This document shows positions 7,532 through 16,377 of a stretch of DNA of 64,000 nucleotides, piece by piece. How positions within the stretch are numbered: the stretch's first letter is position 1; each line of letters opens with the position of its first letter. The DNA is from Campylobacter_A concisus_Y (lineage in GTDB: Bacteria > Campylobacterota > Campylobacteria > Campylobacterales > Campylobacteraceae). The notes beneath the pieces were generated by a model. It saw only the letters and a program-made list of their open reading frames with translations, was not told where the DNA came from and ran no database searches. Location: assembly GCF_902460415.1 (NCBI RefSeq), contig NZ_CABPTY010000001.1, forward strand, positions 783,538 through 847,537, read 5' to 3'. A program made the position numbers and the translations under genes.

Positions 7532-8780
7532 GTTTTGCCTTTAACGCGTTAAAATTTGAAGCATCAAGTGGTTTTATCCTTGGCGTGCTATCTTCAAGTA
7601 GCTTTACTGGCTCAGAAAATGGCGCGAGTTTGGCTAAAAAATTTAAGATACTAAAGACACTTGAGCCATAGAAAAACTGCAAATTCGGATAATACTGCCA
7701 AAGCTGATCGGCATACGATAGATGCATAAAAGGCGTATCGCCATAGCCATCTTTATCTCTATCAAAGCTCTCATACTCATCATAATAATTTTTACTCCAC
7801 CGATTTAATGCCATTTTATCGCCTGGAGTGTCGTTCGCAACGATATCCATATTGCCTATAAAATCATTATTTTCAAATATGCTTGTCCCCTGAGTAGCGT
7901 GAAAATATACGCCAACTACGTTGTGTAAAATTTTATTGCCTAAGAAATTTATCGTTGAGCCTGGCTGAAACGGCGAGTTATCAAGCAAAATTCCTCTCGC
8001 ATTATAGATAAGCGTATTGTTTTCGATAGTAAAATTTGAAACATCTTTTAGACCGATACCGATACCAAAAGCGCCGTCACTATCCATAACAAGATTATTT
8101 TTTATATTTGAGCCAGCTGAATACATAAAAAACATACCGACTGCATTGCCGATAAAATCATTGTTTTCGACTAAATTTTGATTCGCATACATAAAGTGAA
8201 GCGAGTATCTACCGCGGATCGCTTTATTTTTTAAAAATTTATTGTGACTCGCATACCATGCAACCATATCGCGGCTATCATAAATATAATTACCCTCGAT
8301 TAAATTTTCATGGCTATACCAAAGTCTAACCGCATCACCTCTAAAGCCAAGACTGGCCCCTTTTTTAGAAGTGATGTTATTTTCAGTGATCTTTGAGCTG
8401 CTGCACTCTTTAAAATCAACACCAAAAAGTACATCACTCAAGTCATTTTGCGTAACCAAGACATTATTTGCTTTATCACAGCCAATGCCAGCATCTAGCT
8501 CACCAAGGTCATTTCCGCTACCACTTATCTTTAAATTTCTAAGCGTAACATTTGAGGCAATAATCTTTACAACTGTGCCTTTACCATTTCCTTTTATGTG
8601 AGCGTTTTTGCCCTCACCAACTATACTAAGCGGCTTATTTATAGTTATGCTTCCTTCATAGATACCGTCTCCTAGCTTTATAACATCACCAGGGCTAGCG
8701 TTATTTATTGCATCTTGAAGTATATTTGCAGAGCTAAAAATAGGCAAAAAAGCAAGGGCAAAATTGAAAATTTTACGCAT
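7524..8780 (-). CDS. nosD: NosD, periplasmic copper-maturation protein
   Basis: 418 residues with a signal peptide (residues 1-18). A right-handed beta-helix follows, made of CASH/parallel beta-helix repeats seen as recurring N-rich rungs (SKITENNITSKKG, NLIEGNYIYDSRD, NLVENNDFIGNAVG, NFTIENNTLIYNARG). The C-terminal part has the NosD-type ending (NRWSKNYYDEYESFDRDKDGYGDTPF). With NosF and NosY it delivers copper and/or sulfur for CuZ assembly in NosZ. It overlaps nosB by 8 bases. Confidence 0.93.
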   Translation of the reverse strand: MRKIFNFALAFLPIFSSANILQDAINNASPGDVIKLGDGIYEGSITINKPLSIVGEGKNAHIKGNGKGTVVKIIASNVTLRNLKISGSGNDLGELDAGIGCDKANNVLVTQNDLSDVLFGVDFKECSSSKITENNITSKKGASLGFRGDAVRLWYSHENLIEGNYIYDSRDMVAWYASHNKFLKNKAIRGRYSLHFMYANQNLVENNDFIGNAVGMFFMYSAGSNIKNNLVMDSDGAFGIGIGLKDVSNFTIENNTLIYNARGILLDNSPFQPGSTINFLGNKILHNVVGVYFHATQGTSIFENNDFIGNMDIVANDTPGDKMALNRWSKNYYDEYESFDRDKDGYGDTPFMHLSYADQLWQYYPNLQFFYGSSVFSILNFLAKLAPFSEPVKLLEDSTPRIKPLDASNFNALKAKRG

Positions 8781-9528
8781 TTAGCTCTTTTTTCTTTGAA
8801 AATACTGCAAGTATGCAAAATACACTCATAGCGATCATAACCCAAAATCCGATACTTGGATAAGAGTGAGTTGTAAATTGTGCAACGCTACCATCGCCTA
8901 GGACTGTTGGCATAAATGGTTTAATCTTAAATGCACCCCACTCTTGCATATTGTGTCCATACCAGTAAAGCCATCCTGCAAATGCACTCATAAATAGCAC
9001 AGGCGCGATAATGGTTGGAACCATAAGAAGCGAGTTAAATTTACCGTTGTAATACAAAAATGCAAGCATACAAAGCGTTGAAATAAGCAAATAATAAGGC
9101 GCTATCGCTCGCTCTAAATTTCCGCCATGCTCCATAGGATACATACCGATGTAGTGATTTATCGTATTCATCTCATGCACGTCACCGCTATATCCATCTA
9201 CGTGAAAATATACAGGAATTCCATCAGGAAAGGCTGATTTTGGATAATTTGGAGCTTCAAGAGAGACGTACCAGATAGGAAAAGATGGCGTGCCTATCTC
9301 TGCTTTTTGTTCGATCATCTTATGAAGATCGCTTGCTACATCTTTTGATAAAAGGTGATTTTTATACTGAAATGAGCTATAAAGATTATAGATACCGTAA
9401 GTATAAGATGGTAGTTCATCACCATCAGCTATACGCTCTTTTGCTCCGTGCCAACCAAGAACAGGCAAAGTAAAACAAACAGTCATTAAGACAAGTGCAA
9501 CAATGGTATAAATTTTATATTTACTCAT
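8773..9528 (-). CDS. nosB: NosB, membrane protein of clade II nos clusters
   Basis: 251 residues with hydrophobic segments near residues 6-26, 144-161, 167-189 and 223-243, and a large extracytoplasmic loop between the first two. It matches the conserved NosB that follows nosZ in Wolinella and other clade II (Sec-exported NosZ) clusters. The exact role is not established; it is needed for, or closely tied to, N2O respiration in those organisms. It lies 85 bases after nosZ, with an intrinsic terminator in that gap, so expression may be lower than that of nosZ. Confidence 0.85.
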   Translation of the reverse strand: MSKYKIYTIVALVLMTVCFTLPVLGWHGAKERIADGDELPSYTYGIYNLYSSFQYKNHLLSKDVASDLHKMIEQKAEIGTPSFPIWYVSLEAPNYPKSAFPDGIPVYFHVDGYSGDVHEMNTINHYIGMYPMEHGGNLERAIAPYYLLISTLCMLAFLYYNGKFNSLLMVPTIIAPVLFMSAFAGWLYWYGHNMQEWGAFKIKPFMPTVLGDGSVAQFTTHSYPSIGFWVMIAMSVFCILAVFSKKKELNA

Positions 9529-9587
9529 GATCTCTCCTTTAAATTTTAAAATTTCATCTGCCTAAAAATAAAATTTTAAAATTTAAA

Positions 9588-9608
9588 AAAGGGGCAAAAT
9601 GCCCCTTT
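9588..9608 (-). terminator. Intrinsic terminator between nosZ and nosB
   Basis: On the minus strand, right after the nosZ stop: AAAGGGGC-ATTTT-GCCCCTTT followed by three more T. The stem is perfect and GC-rich in an AT-rich background. It lies inside the operon and probably lets through only part of the transcription to nosBDG and beyond. Confidence 0.8.
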
Positions 9609-9613
9609 AAAAA

Positions 9614-12202
9614 CTACATACCAGCGTTTTCATCTACCCATTTTAGGTATTCGATGATATTTTTGATCTCTTCATCACTCATATGCTGATTTGGCATTCT
9701 AAGGTTAAAGTAATCAATCATTGATTTAATGTAGTCGTCATTATAGAACTTAGCAGGATCTTTGATAAATTCTGCTACCCATTTTTCGCCGTTTTCATGT
9801 CTTAGTAAAACGCCTGTTAGGTCTGGACCTGAGCTTACTTGACCGATAACGTGACAACCATTACAACCGCCTTTTAGATAAGCCTCTTCGCCTTTTGCAG
9901 CAGCTGGACTCATCGGAGTTGCGATCTCTTTAGCTAGGTTATTTTTAGCTCTTAAGCCAACGTCAGCTGTTTTTACCATGTATTGCCATACTTGGTACTC
10001 CCAAAGGATAGCGCCGTTTACGTCGCCTTTTTTGTAAGCTTCGTCAGCTTTAGCTTTTACCTCTTTGATGTGGCCGTATTGATCAAGTGCGTCATCAACC
10101 AAAGCTTTTACTTTTGGATATTTCTCATAATGTTTCTCTTTTAGGTATTTAACAACCTCTTGGATAACATCGTCAGTTGCCTTATTAGTTGCGATTACTT
10201 TGTCGTATTCAGCTTTTAAAGCTTCTGGGCTTAGAGTTTTTAGCTTGTTATTTTTAGCAGATTCATATTTTTTATTAGGATCTTTAACAAGTAAATAACC
10301 CATCATCTCTAGGTGAAGTGCTGAGCAAAACTCGGTGCAGTAGTATGGGAAGACACCTTCCATATCAGCTACAAAATTTACTGAAGCAGTTTTGCCAGGC
10401 TCTAGTGAAGCGTGAATGTTGTAAAGGTCGATGCCAAAGCCGTGAGTCTCATCTTGAGCGCGCTCTAGGTTTGTTAGGTGAATTGTTACGTTATCACCTT
10501 TATTTACCTCGATGTGCTCTGGGTTGATGTGGCTTCTGATCATTGTCGCATAGACGGTTACATTTTTTCCGTTTCTTTCAACTCTTTCTTGACCAGCTAG
10601 AGTTGCATATGGGCTAGCCTCGCCTGTTCTTGAGTTTGTGCCCATATTGTAAGTAAGCGCTGGGCTTAGTTTGCTAGCAGCTATTGACACAACATCGTGT
10701 GGCTCGCCAAGTGGTATTGGCATATCATAGATTAGATCCATTTTTGCACCAGTGATGTCTATTAGCTGGTGATTTTGTGGATGAAGTGGGCCAACTGGGC
10801 TAAAGCGATCGATTGAAAGTTTATCAAGAGCGATTGCATATTTGCCAACTGGTTTTGCTGATTTGCCTTCCATTGTATCAAGGTGGCCGATATTGTAGTG
10901 AACATTTATCTTATCAAGCACTTTTAAATTTTTATAGTCCCATTTTACGATTTGACTATCAACGTAAAGTGAAGTATAAAGTACGCCATCTTGTGAGTCA
11001 AATGATGTATGCAGTGGTCCAAGACCAAGTTCGACTTGTCCGTGCATTGACTTTTCTCTATCTAATATAGGAATTCCGTATGGGTCAGTGCCAGCATACT
11101 CTTTTTTATCAATTAGCTCTTTGATCTTTCTAAAGTCATAAACTGATGCGTGAGTATCAAGCTTACCGCCAATAATGATATATCTACCATCTGGACTTAC
11201 GTCACAACCATGTGGGCTCTTTGACTCTGGGATCAAAAATAACGCACCTGCTTTTACAGCAGCGTCTATTGTAACTACCTTGTGTCCATTTATAACTTTG
11301 TAGTTTTTCTTGTCTTGAACAAGTTTTTCTAAAATTTTCCAGTTATAAACGTGTAAGAAGTCAGTGTCATTTCTACTTGCACCTGCTTCAAATGGAGGGA
11401 GACCTTTTTCGATACCGCCAGTATACATCTCAGTATTTATTGAGTTTGTAAAGCCCCAGCCGTAGCTCTCGCCTTTACCAGCATCACTTAGATCTTGCCA
11501 GTATGGTGGGAGCTCAAGAGAAAATGACTCTTTCTCGTCGATCTTACCTTTTGGATAGTCAAATTTCCAAAATGTTACAGCACCTCTATAGACTGCTTCA
11601 TAGTCGTCTATTGAGTGATAGTTGTTATCAAGTGGAGCTGCATATTGGCTAGCTTCGATAACATACTCGCTATTTGGAGTGATGAAGCTGCCGCCATGCT
11701 CACTCTTCATGATAGGGTTTACAACGATTTGAGTTGTCTCAAAGTCATGCAAATTTATAACTGCGATTCTTGGGTTAGCTTTATCGTTGATAAATAGATA
11801 ATCACCAACATACTCACCATTTTTCTCAGTGAAATTTGGGTGGTGTGTATCGCCCCATGTTATCTCTTTACCCCTGATGTTGCCTTGTTTCAAAACAGCT
11901 TTTGACTCATTGTCATAGCCATATCCTTGCCAAGGCTCTGGTGTGAAAACGCCGATGTATTTATAAATTCTCATCGACGGAACGCCATAAACTAGTACTT
12001 GACCGCTTTGCCCGCCAGATGAAAAGACGATGAAATCATCTTTTTTACCGCTAGGCTGATAAGTTTTAGCAGCTGCAAGGACATCTTTTTCGCTTAGCCC
12101 ACGCTCTTTCATGACTTTTTCAAGGTCACTACTAGCAGCACAAGCAGTCGTTAAAGATAGCCCAAGCAACGCAGCACTTGCGACACAAAATAACTTTTGC
12201 AT
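9614..12202 (-). CDS. nosZ: Nitrous oxide reductase NosZ, clade II with C-terminal cytochrome c domain
   Basis: 862 residues. It reduces N2O to N2 in the periplasm. The N-terminus is a Sec signal (MQKLFCVASAALLGLSLTTACAA), not Tat, which marks the atypical clade. The seven-bladed propeller carries CuZ histidines, including DTHHPNFTE (about residue 118) and the later EHGGSF and SPHGCDVSPDGRY segments. The cupredoxin domain has the CuA site CTEFCSALHLEM near residue 620. A C-terminal cytochrome c domain with CNGCH near 780 and MPNQHM is the Campylobacterota-type cNosZ fusion. It starts 12 bases after the beta-propeller gene, with an AAGGAG ribosome site. Confidence 0.98.
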   Translation of the reverse strand: MQKLFCVASAALLGLSLTTACAASSDLEKVMKERGLSEKDVLAAAKTYQPSGKKDDFIVFSSGGQSGQVLVYGVPSMRIYKYIGVFTPEPWQGYGYDNESKAVLKQGNIRGKEITWGDTHHPNFTEKNGEYVGDYLFINDKANPRIAVINLHDFETTQIVVNPIMKSEHGGSFITPNSEYVIEASQYAAPLDNNYHSIDDYEAVYRGAVTFWKFDYPKGKIDEKESFSLELPPYWQDLSDAGKGESYGWGFTNSINTEMYTGGIEKGLPPFEAGASRNDTDFLHVYNWKILEKLVQDKKNYKVINGHKVVTIDAAVKAGALFLIPESKSPHGCDVSPDGRYIIIGGKLDTHASVYDFRKIKELIDKKEYAGTDPYGIPILDREKSMHGQVELGLGPLHTSFDSQDGVLYTSLYVDSQIVKWDYKNLKVLDKINVHYNIGHLDTMEGKSAKPVGKYAIALDKLSIDRFSPVGPLHPQNHQLIDITGAKMDLIYDMPIPLGEPHDVVSIAASKLSPALTYNMGTNSRTGEASPYATLAGQERVERNGKNVTVYATMIRSHINPEHIEVNKGDNVTIHLTNLERAQDETHGFGIDLYNIHASLEPGKTASVNFVADMEGVFPYYCTEFCSALHLEMMGYLLVKDPNKKYESAKNNKLKTLSPEALKAEYDKVIATNKATDDVIQEVVKYLKEKHYEKYPKVKALVDDALDQYGHIKEVKAKADEAYKKGDVNGAILWEYQVWQYMVKTADVGLRAKNNLAKEIATPMSPAAAKGEEAYLKGGCNGCHVIGQVSSGPDLTGVLLRHENGEKWVAEFIKDPAKFYNDDYIKSMIDYFNLRMPNQHMSDEEIKNIIEYLKWVDENAGM

Positions 12203-12214
12203 TTACTCTCCTTT

Positions 12215-13054
12215 TTAAAATGAATTTATCTCTAAACTCTTTATCTCATTGTCTAAATTTACGCCATTTAAGACGCCTTTATCTATAAAAATTCTTTTTA
12301 TCTCATTGCTAAAAAGAGCCTTTTGTCCTTTTAGCTTAAGATCTTTGTCAAATTTATAGACTACTCCATCCCCATCACCTATAAAAATTTCATCCTCCAT
12401 ACACGCAAGAGCTGAAATTTTAGATTTTAAAACTTGCTTTTTGATTCCACTTTTAAAATCTAAAATTTCTCCATCTCTAAAGCCAAGTAAAATATCATTC
12501 CCTTTAAATTTACAGGCGCTAAGCGGAGCAAAGCCAACACGCTTTTTCTCTTTTAAATTAAGCTCTTTATCAAGCAAAAATGCTTTGCCATTAAAGCTCG
12601 TAAAAAATAGCTCATCATCAATTGGCAAAAGGCTTGAAATTTTATAAACATCTTTATAATTTTTAGTTAAAAGTTTATTTAGATTTTTATCAAAAACGCC
12701 TATGCTTACTTCATTAGCCATATCGCAAGCTACGTAAATTTTATTTTTAATTGCCATAATTTGTGAGATTTTACAGCCAACATTTGGCATAGCAAATAAG
12801 AAATTTTTCTCATTTGTTACCTCAATAATCTCATTATTTAAATTTGCGATATAAAAGGATTCTCCATCATTTCCACACTCTTGATTTTTATAAATCGCCT
12901 CTTTTAGATCCAAATTTTTAATCTGTCCATCTTTTATAAAAACGATGCTTTGGTTGTTTTCATTAATAAAGCAGCCTAATTGCTGGGCAAAAGCTGTTAT
13001 CAAAAACAAACTTATACAAAGCAGAAATCTCATAACCCAAGGCACTTTCATCAT
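12215..13054 (-). CDS. Periplasmic beta-propeller-like protein upstream of nosZ
   Basis: About 279 residues from the paired ATG at 13054/13051 (a TTG at 13069 is also in frame). A signal peptide (RFLLCISLFLITAFA) precedes six or seven short beta-repeats such as KIYVACDMANEVSIGVFDKNL, ELFFTSFNGKAFLLDKELNL, DILLGFRDGEILDFKSG and EIFIGDGDGVVYKFDKDLKL. This is a WD40/PQQ-like propeller. It resembles NapL, the propeller encoded in Campylobacterota nap operons, in size, location and repeat style; that link is inference. It sits 12 bases before nosZ, so a role in Nos maturation or electron transfer is plausible but unproven. Confidence 0.7.
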   Translation of the reverse strand: MMKVPWVMRFLLCISLFLITAFAQQLGCFINENNQSIVFIKDGQIKNLDLKEAIYKNQECGNDGESFYIANLNNEIIEVTNEKNFLFAMPNVGCKISQIMAIKNKIYVACDMANEVSIGVFDKNLNKLLTKNYKDVYKISSLLPIDDELFFTSFNGKAFLLDKELNLKEKKRVGFAPLSACKFKGNDILLGFRDGEILDFKSGIKKQVLKSKISALACMEDEIFIGDGDGVVYKFDKDLKLKGQKALFSNEIKRIFIDKGVLNGVNLDNEIKSLEINSF

Positions 13055-13069
13055 AAATTTAATAAACAA

Positions 13070-13452
13070 AAAAACTATACATACTTAACTCTTAAAAGCA
13101 AATTAGCGATTAATTTATTTTTTTAAGCTTTTAAAGAAAAATATCAATAAATTTTTTTAAATTTTATTATTTACATTATATAGACATTATGATTTAATCA
13201 ATACTAATATGGCTTTAATAAAATTTATTATTTATTAAATCACTTATTTTTAGTGCTAATTTGAATAAAAATCTAAATTTGAATTATTTCTTAAGAAAAT
13301 TATTTAAATTAAATAATTATATTAAGTAATGAGAAATCTTTAGCATTTAAGTAAAAGCCAAAATTTTATGCATTTGGTATATTTTTAGCTTAAAACCATT
13401 GGTAATTTAAATTTGTTTAAATAGGCTATAATCCGCCAAAAAAGGAGAGATA
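13070..13452. promoter_or_regulatory. Divergent control region between nos cluster and moaC
   Basis: 383 bases, very AT-rich, with no gene. It should hold the promoter of the nos operon (TATAGT on the minus strand near 13075-13080 is the only -10-like site close to the start) and that of moaC. Possible operator-like inverted repeats are TGATTTAATCA (13190-13200) and CACT-N7-AGTG (13241-13255). Neither matches a consensus well enough to name a regulator. Confidence 0.5.
13427..13432 (+). promoter_or_regulatory. -10 element of the moaC promoter
   Basis: TATAAT, 20 bases before the moaC ATG, preceded by a T-rich stretch (ATTTGTTT) typical of Campylobacter sigma-70 promoters that lack a -35 box. 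AAAGGAGAG follows as ribosome site. Confidence 0.75.
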
Positions 13453-13926
13453 ATGCTAACGCATTTAGATGAGAAAGATCGTCCAAAAATGGTCGATGTA
13501 AGCCCAAAAGATCCTACAAAAAGAGTGGCAACTGCTAGCGGGATCATCAAGATGAGCAAAGAGGCCTTTAGAGCGATAAAAGAAAATACTGGCAAAAAAG
13601 GCCCAGTTATTCAAACAGCTGTCGTTGCTGCGATAATGGGAGCAAAAAAGACAAGTGAACTAATCCCGATGTGCCATCCACTAGCTATTTTAGGTGTGGA
13701 TTGTGATATCGAAGAGCTACCTGAAATTTGTGCTTTTAAACTTTATGTGAGTGTAAAAATAGAGGGCAAAACAGGTGTTGAGATGGAAGCATTAACTGGC
13801 GTTAGCGTGGGGCTTTTGACCATTTATGATATGGTAAAAGCTATAGATAAAAGCATGGAAATAAGTAATATCGTGTTAGAGAGTAAAACAGGAGGAAAAA
13901 GTGGCGAGTATATGCGATCTAAATAA
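13453..13926 (+). CDS. moaC: MoaC, cyclic pyranopterin monophosphate synthase
   Basis: 157 residues, full length for the family. MoaC converts the MoaA product into cyclic pyranopterin monophosphate in molybdenum cofactor synthesis (cytoplasm). Conserved segments are visible: MVDVSPKDPTKRVATASG at the start, KKGPVIQTAVVAAIMGAKKTSELIPMCHP in the middle, and KTGVEMEALTGVSVGLLTIYDMVKAIDK near the end. It overlaps the next gene by 26 bases. Molybdenum enzymes such as nitrate reductase would be the consumers. Confidence 0.96.
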   Translation: MLTHLDEKDRPKMVDVSPKDPTKRVATASGIIKMSKEAFRAIKENTGKKGPVIQTAVVAAIMGAKKTSELIPMCHPLAILGVDCDIEELPEICAFKLYVSVKIEGKTGVEMEALTGVSVGLLTIYDMVKAIDKSMEISNIVLESKTGGKSGEYMRSK

Positions 13927-14167
13927 CAAAAAAGCAAAAATTGATTACCCAACGCATTGGGAATATAAAATAATATTTGACGCAGACGTCAATGTAGAAG
14001 AAAAGGTAAAAGAGATAGTAAAAGATAGAGAATTTAAGCTAGTCTTTTCAAAATTTAGCAAAGATAAAAAGTACGCGAGCTATGACTTAGCCGTGCTAGT
14101 TTTGAGCGAAGAAGAGAGGCTAGAGATATTTTCTGCACTAAAACACGAAGCAAAATACGTTTTATAA
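13901..14167 (+). CDS. DUF493 (YbeD-like) family protein
   Basis: 88 residues from a GTG start at 13901 with AGGAGG seven bases upstream, inside the 3' end of moaC. The pattern IDYPTHWEYKIIFDADVNVEEKVKEIV ... SKDKKYASYDLAVLVLSEEERLEIFSALKHEAKYVL fits the DUF493/YbeD family, small alpha/beta proteins with a ferredoxin-like fold and no established reaction. The tight overlap suggests translational coupling with moaC. Confidence 0.85.
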   Translation: MASICDLNNKKAKIDYPTHWEYKIIFDADVNVEEKVKEIVKDREFKLVFSKFSKDKKYASYDLAVLVLSEEERLEIFSALKHEAKYVL

Positions 14168-14177
14168 GGTAAAAGAT

Positions 14178-15416
14178 ATGAACAATTTAGAAAAAAATTT
14201 ACATGATTATAAAAATAGTGATGGCTTATTAATAAGCATAAAAGCTCTTTGCAATAACTTCTTTCAAGATGCTGCAAACAAAGATATAAATGCTTTGCCA
14301 GAAATTTTAAAGGCTAAAATGAACGAGCTTTATGACAAGATGAACAAAGAAGATCTCATAAACGCAAAAAATCTAAAAAGTGCCATGGAGGGAATAAATC
14401 AAGCCATTGTCGGTACTGAAGAAAAAGCACTTTACGAGCTACTTGATAAAAAAGATGAGCTAAATCGTGCAATAGAAGCAAAACGTGAAGAGATAAAAAA
14501 TAGGCTCAAAATTTCATTTGAAGCAGCTGAAGAGGTCGTAAAAGATAGAAATTTTAGTGAAAAAGAGGAAATTTTAGAGCTTTTAAATAATGCGATCATT
14601 AGAGAAACAAGGCTTCTTGGTATCTTAAAAGAGAGCGCTCAAATCGCATTTTTGACAACTCTTGAAGGCGCAAAAGATGTCGAGGAAACAGCTGGTGCGA
14701 TAGCTAAAAATATGACCTATGTTGCGATAATTGGAGGAGAGTTTAGCAAAGAGCGAATACTTGAAATTTCAAAAAATATCATCATAGCAGCAGCAAATTT
14801 AGCAGACGAGGGTCATATCTTTGCAAAAGAGTTGATAAGTGGAGCGATAAGTGGCACAAGAGATGGCATTTTAAGGGCCATAGAAAAGCTTAAAGATGAG
14901 GCAAAATTTGCTCCAGATGAGCTTAAGCTAAACTCGCAACTACTAAATTTAAAAAATATTGATGAAGAATTTATAGCCTTGCTTAGGGAACTTGAAAAAG
15001 AATTTGAAGGTGTAGCAAGAAATGAGATCGAAAATGTGATAAATAGCGAGCTAGATACAAACCTAGCAAAATTTAAACGCATTAGCGATCAAGCAAGAGA
15101 GCAGATCATTTCAAGGATAGAAGAGTTAAAGTCAAACGGCATGGCAAAGCTTATGAGTGAGGCAAATAATAAATTTGAAGCCTTAAAGCAAGAGCTAAAC
15201 GACAAGAGTAAAAAGCTAAAACTAAATTTTGATACAAACGACAAAATCGAAGAGATCAAACAAGAGATCGCTAATCTTGAGAAAAAAGCCAATGAAAAAT
15301 TTGAAGACATCAAACAAATTGACATCAAATCAGAAGCCAAGAAATTTGGAGATAGGGCTTATCAAGCTGCAAAAGATCTGTTAAATGTTATTAAAAAAGA
15401 TAAAAAAGAGGATTAA
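14178..15416 (+). CDS. Long alpha-helical/coiled-coil protein of unknown function
   Basis: 412 residues, almost entirely charged helices. There is no signal peptide. Predicted coiled coil is strongest from about residue 255 to the end (KLMSEANNKFEALKQELNDKSKKLKLNFD, EEIKQEIANLEKKANEKFEDIKQ). The central part (about 150-225) is less charged and Ala/Ile-rich (MTYVAIIGGEF, NIIIAAANLADEG). It starts 10 bases after the DUF493 gene and ends at a clear terminator, so it closes the moaC operon. I do not recognise a characterised family. The composition suggests a cytoplasmic structural or membrane-associated protein. Confidence 0.8.
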   Translation: MNNLEKNLHDYKNSDGLLISIKALCNNFFQDAANKDINALPEILKAKMNELYDKMNKEDLINAKNLKSAMEGINQAIVGTEEKALYELLDKKDELNRAIEAKREEIKNRLKISFEAAEEVVKDRNFSEKEEILELLNNAIIRETRLLGILKESAQIAFLTTLEGAKDVEETAGAIAKNMTYVAIIGGEFSKERILEISKNIIIAAANLADEGHIFAKELISGAISGTRDGILRAIEKLKDEAKFAPDELKLNSQLLNLKNIDEEFIALLRELEKEFEGVARNEIENVINSELDTNLAKFKRISDQAREQIISRIEELKSNGMAKLMSEANNKFEALKQELNDKSKKLKLNFDTNDKIEEIKQEIANLEKKANEKFEDIKQIDIKSEAKKFGDRAYQAAKDLLNVIKKDKKED

Positions 15417-15471
15417 ATTATCAAGCTTATCTTGAAATTTTTCCTGAAAGATACTCGCACTACATATTCTT

Positions 15472-15513
15472 GCCAAGTGTGAAAAATTTCTCCACACTTG
15501 GCTTTTACTTTTT
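15472..15513 (+). terminator. Intrinsic terminator after the moaC operon
   Basis: Perfect ten-base stem GCCAAGTGTG / CACACTTGGC with an 11-base loop, followed by TTTTACTTTTTT on the plus strand. Confidence 0.9.
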
Positions 15514-15525
15514 TAAAGCTTTAAA

Positions 15526-16320
15526 TCATAAAAATAGATAAAGTAAAAATGTCCCCAAAATCAAGCGGTAGATGACAAAAGGAAGCATCCTAATCCTTGA
15601 GATAATCCCCATAAATAGCTTAACGCAGAGATAAGCACTAACAGCACTTATAATGACACCAAGGGCGATATCGCTCCAAGGAAGTGCATTTGGGTCTTTT
15701 ATGAGCTTGATGCTCTCAAGTCCACCGGCTAGGATAATGACTGGGATCGACATCAAAAATGAGAAATTCGCACTTCCCTTGTGGCTAAAACCTAAAAATA
15801 AGGCTGCCGTCATCGTTATACCTGATCTTGAGACGCCAGGGATAAGTGCGACAGCTTGAGCAAGGCCGATAATAAGCGCAAATTTTATGGTCATTTCATA
15901 TTCGCTTTTATTTGTCGAGCGAAGATCAGCAAAGTAAAGTGCTATGCCAAAGACGATCGTAGTAATAGCGATCACAACGCCACTTCTTGCGTATTCTTCG
16001 ATAATGTTGTTAAATAAAAGTCCAAAGATCCCAACTGGAATGGTGGCAAATCCCACGCACCAGACAAGCAAGCTATCGCCTACCATCTTTCGTTGTGCGA
16101 TCGAGGCAAAAAAGTCGCGGAGTAGCTTAAAAATCGTATCTTTAAAATAAAAAATTATCGCACTTAGCGTACCAACGTGCACTGCCACGTCAAAGGCAAG
16201 CCCTTGATCTGGCCAGCCAAGTAGCTTTGGCACCAAGATAAGATGAGCCGAGCTAGATATCGGCAAAAATTCGCTTATACCTTGCACCAAGGCCAAAACG
16301 ATAACGTGAGAAATTTCCAT
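15526..16320 (-). CDS. uppP: UppP (BacA), undecaprenyl-diphosphatase
   Basis: 264 residues, an integral membrane protein with about eight helices. It recycles undecaprenyl pyrophosphate to the monophosphate lipid carrier used for peptidoglycan and glycan export. Both family motifs are present: VQGISEFLPISSSAHLIL (about residues 13-30), which holds the catalytic Glu, and PGVSRSGITMTAALFLG (about 161-177). It converges with the moaC operon. A hairpin lies between its start and the tkt stop. Confidence 0.96.
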   Translation of the reverse strand: MEISHVIVLALVQGISEFLPISSSAHLILVPKLLGWPDQGLAFDVAVHVGTLSAIIFYFKDTIFKLLRDFFASIAQRKMVGDSLLVWCVGFATIPVGIFGLLFNNIIEEYARSGVVIAITTIVFGIALYFADLRSTNKSEYEMTIKFALIIGLAQAVALIPGVSRSGITMTAALFLGFSHKGSANFSFLMSIPVIILAGGLESIKLIKDPNALPWSDIALGVIISAVSAYLCVKLFMGIISRIRMLPFVIYRLILGTFLLYLFL

Positions 16321-16349
16321 AAAATGCCTTTTTTGATTTTAGATTGCAG

Positions 16350-16369
16350 TTGGGGATTTTACTCCCCAA
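16350..16369. terminator. Hairpin downstream of tkt
   Basis: TTGGGGA-TTTTAC-TCCCCAA, a perfect seven-base stem just after the tkt stop codon. It lacks a T-run, so it is a weak terminator at best. Confidence 0.4.
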
Positions 16370-16377
16370 GATTAAAT

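Noticed and set aside
13190..13200. FNR-like site TGATTTAATCA upstream of the nos cluster
   Set aside because: Half-sites are three bases apart instead of four and the outer T/A are not consistent with TTGAT-N4-ATCAA; kept only as an unnamed inverted repeat.
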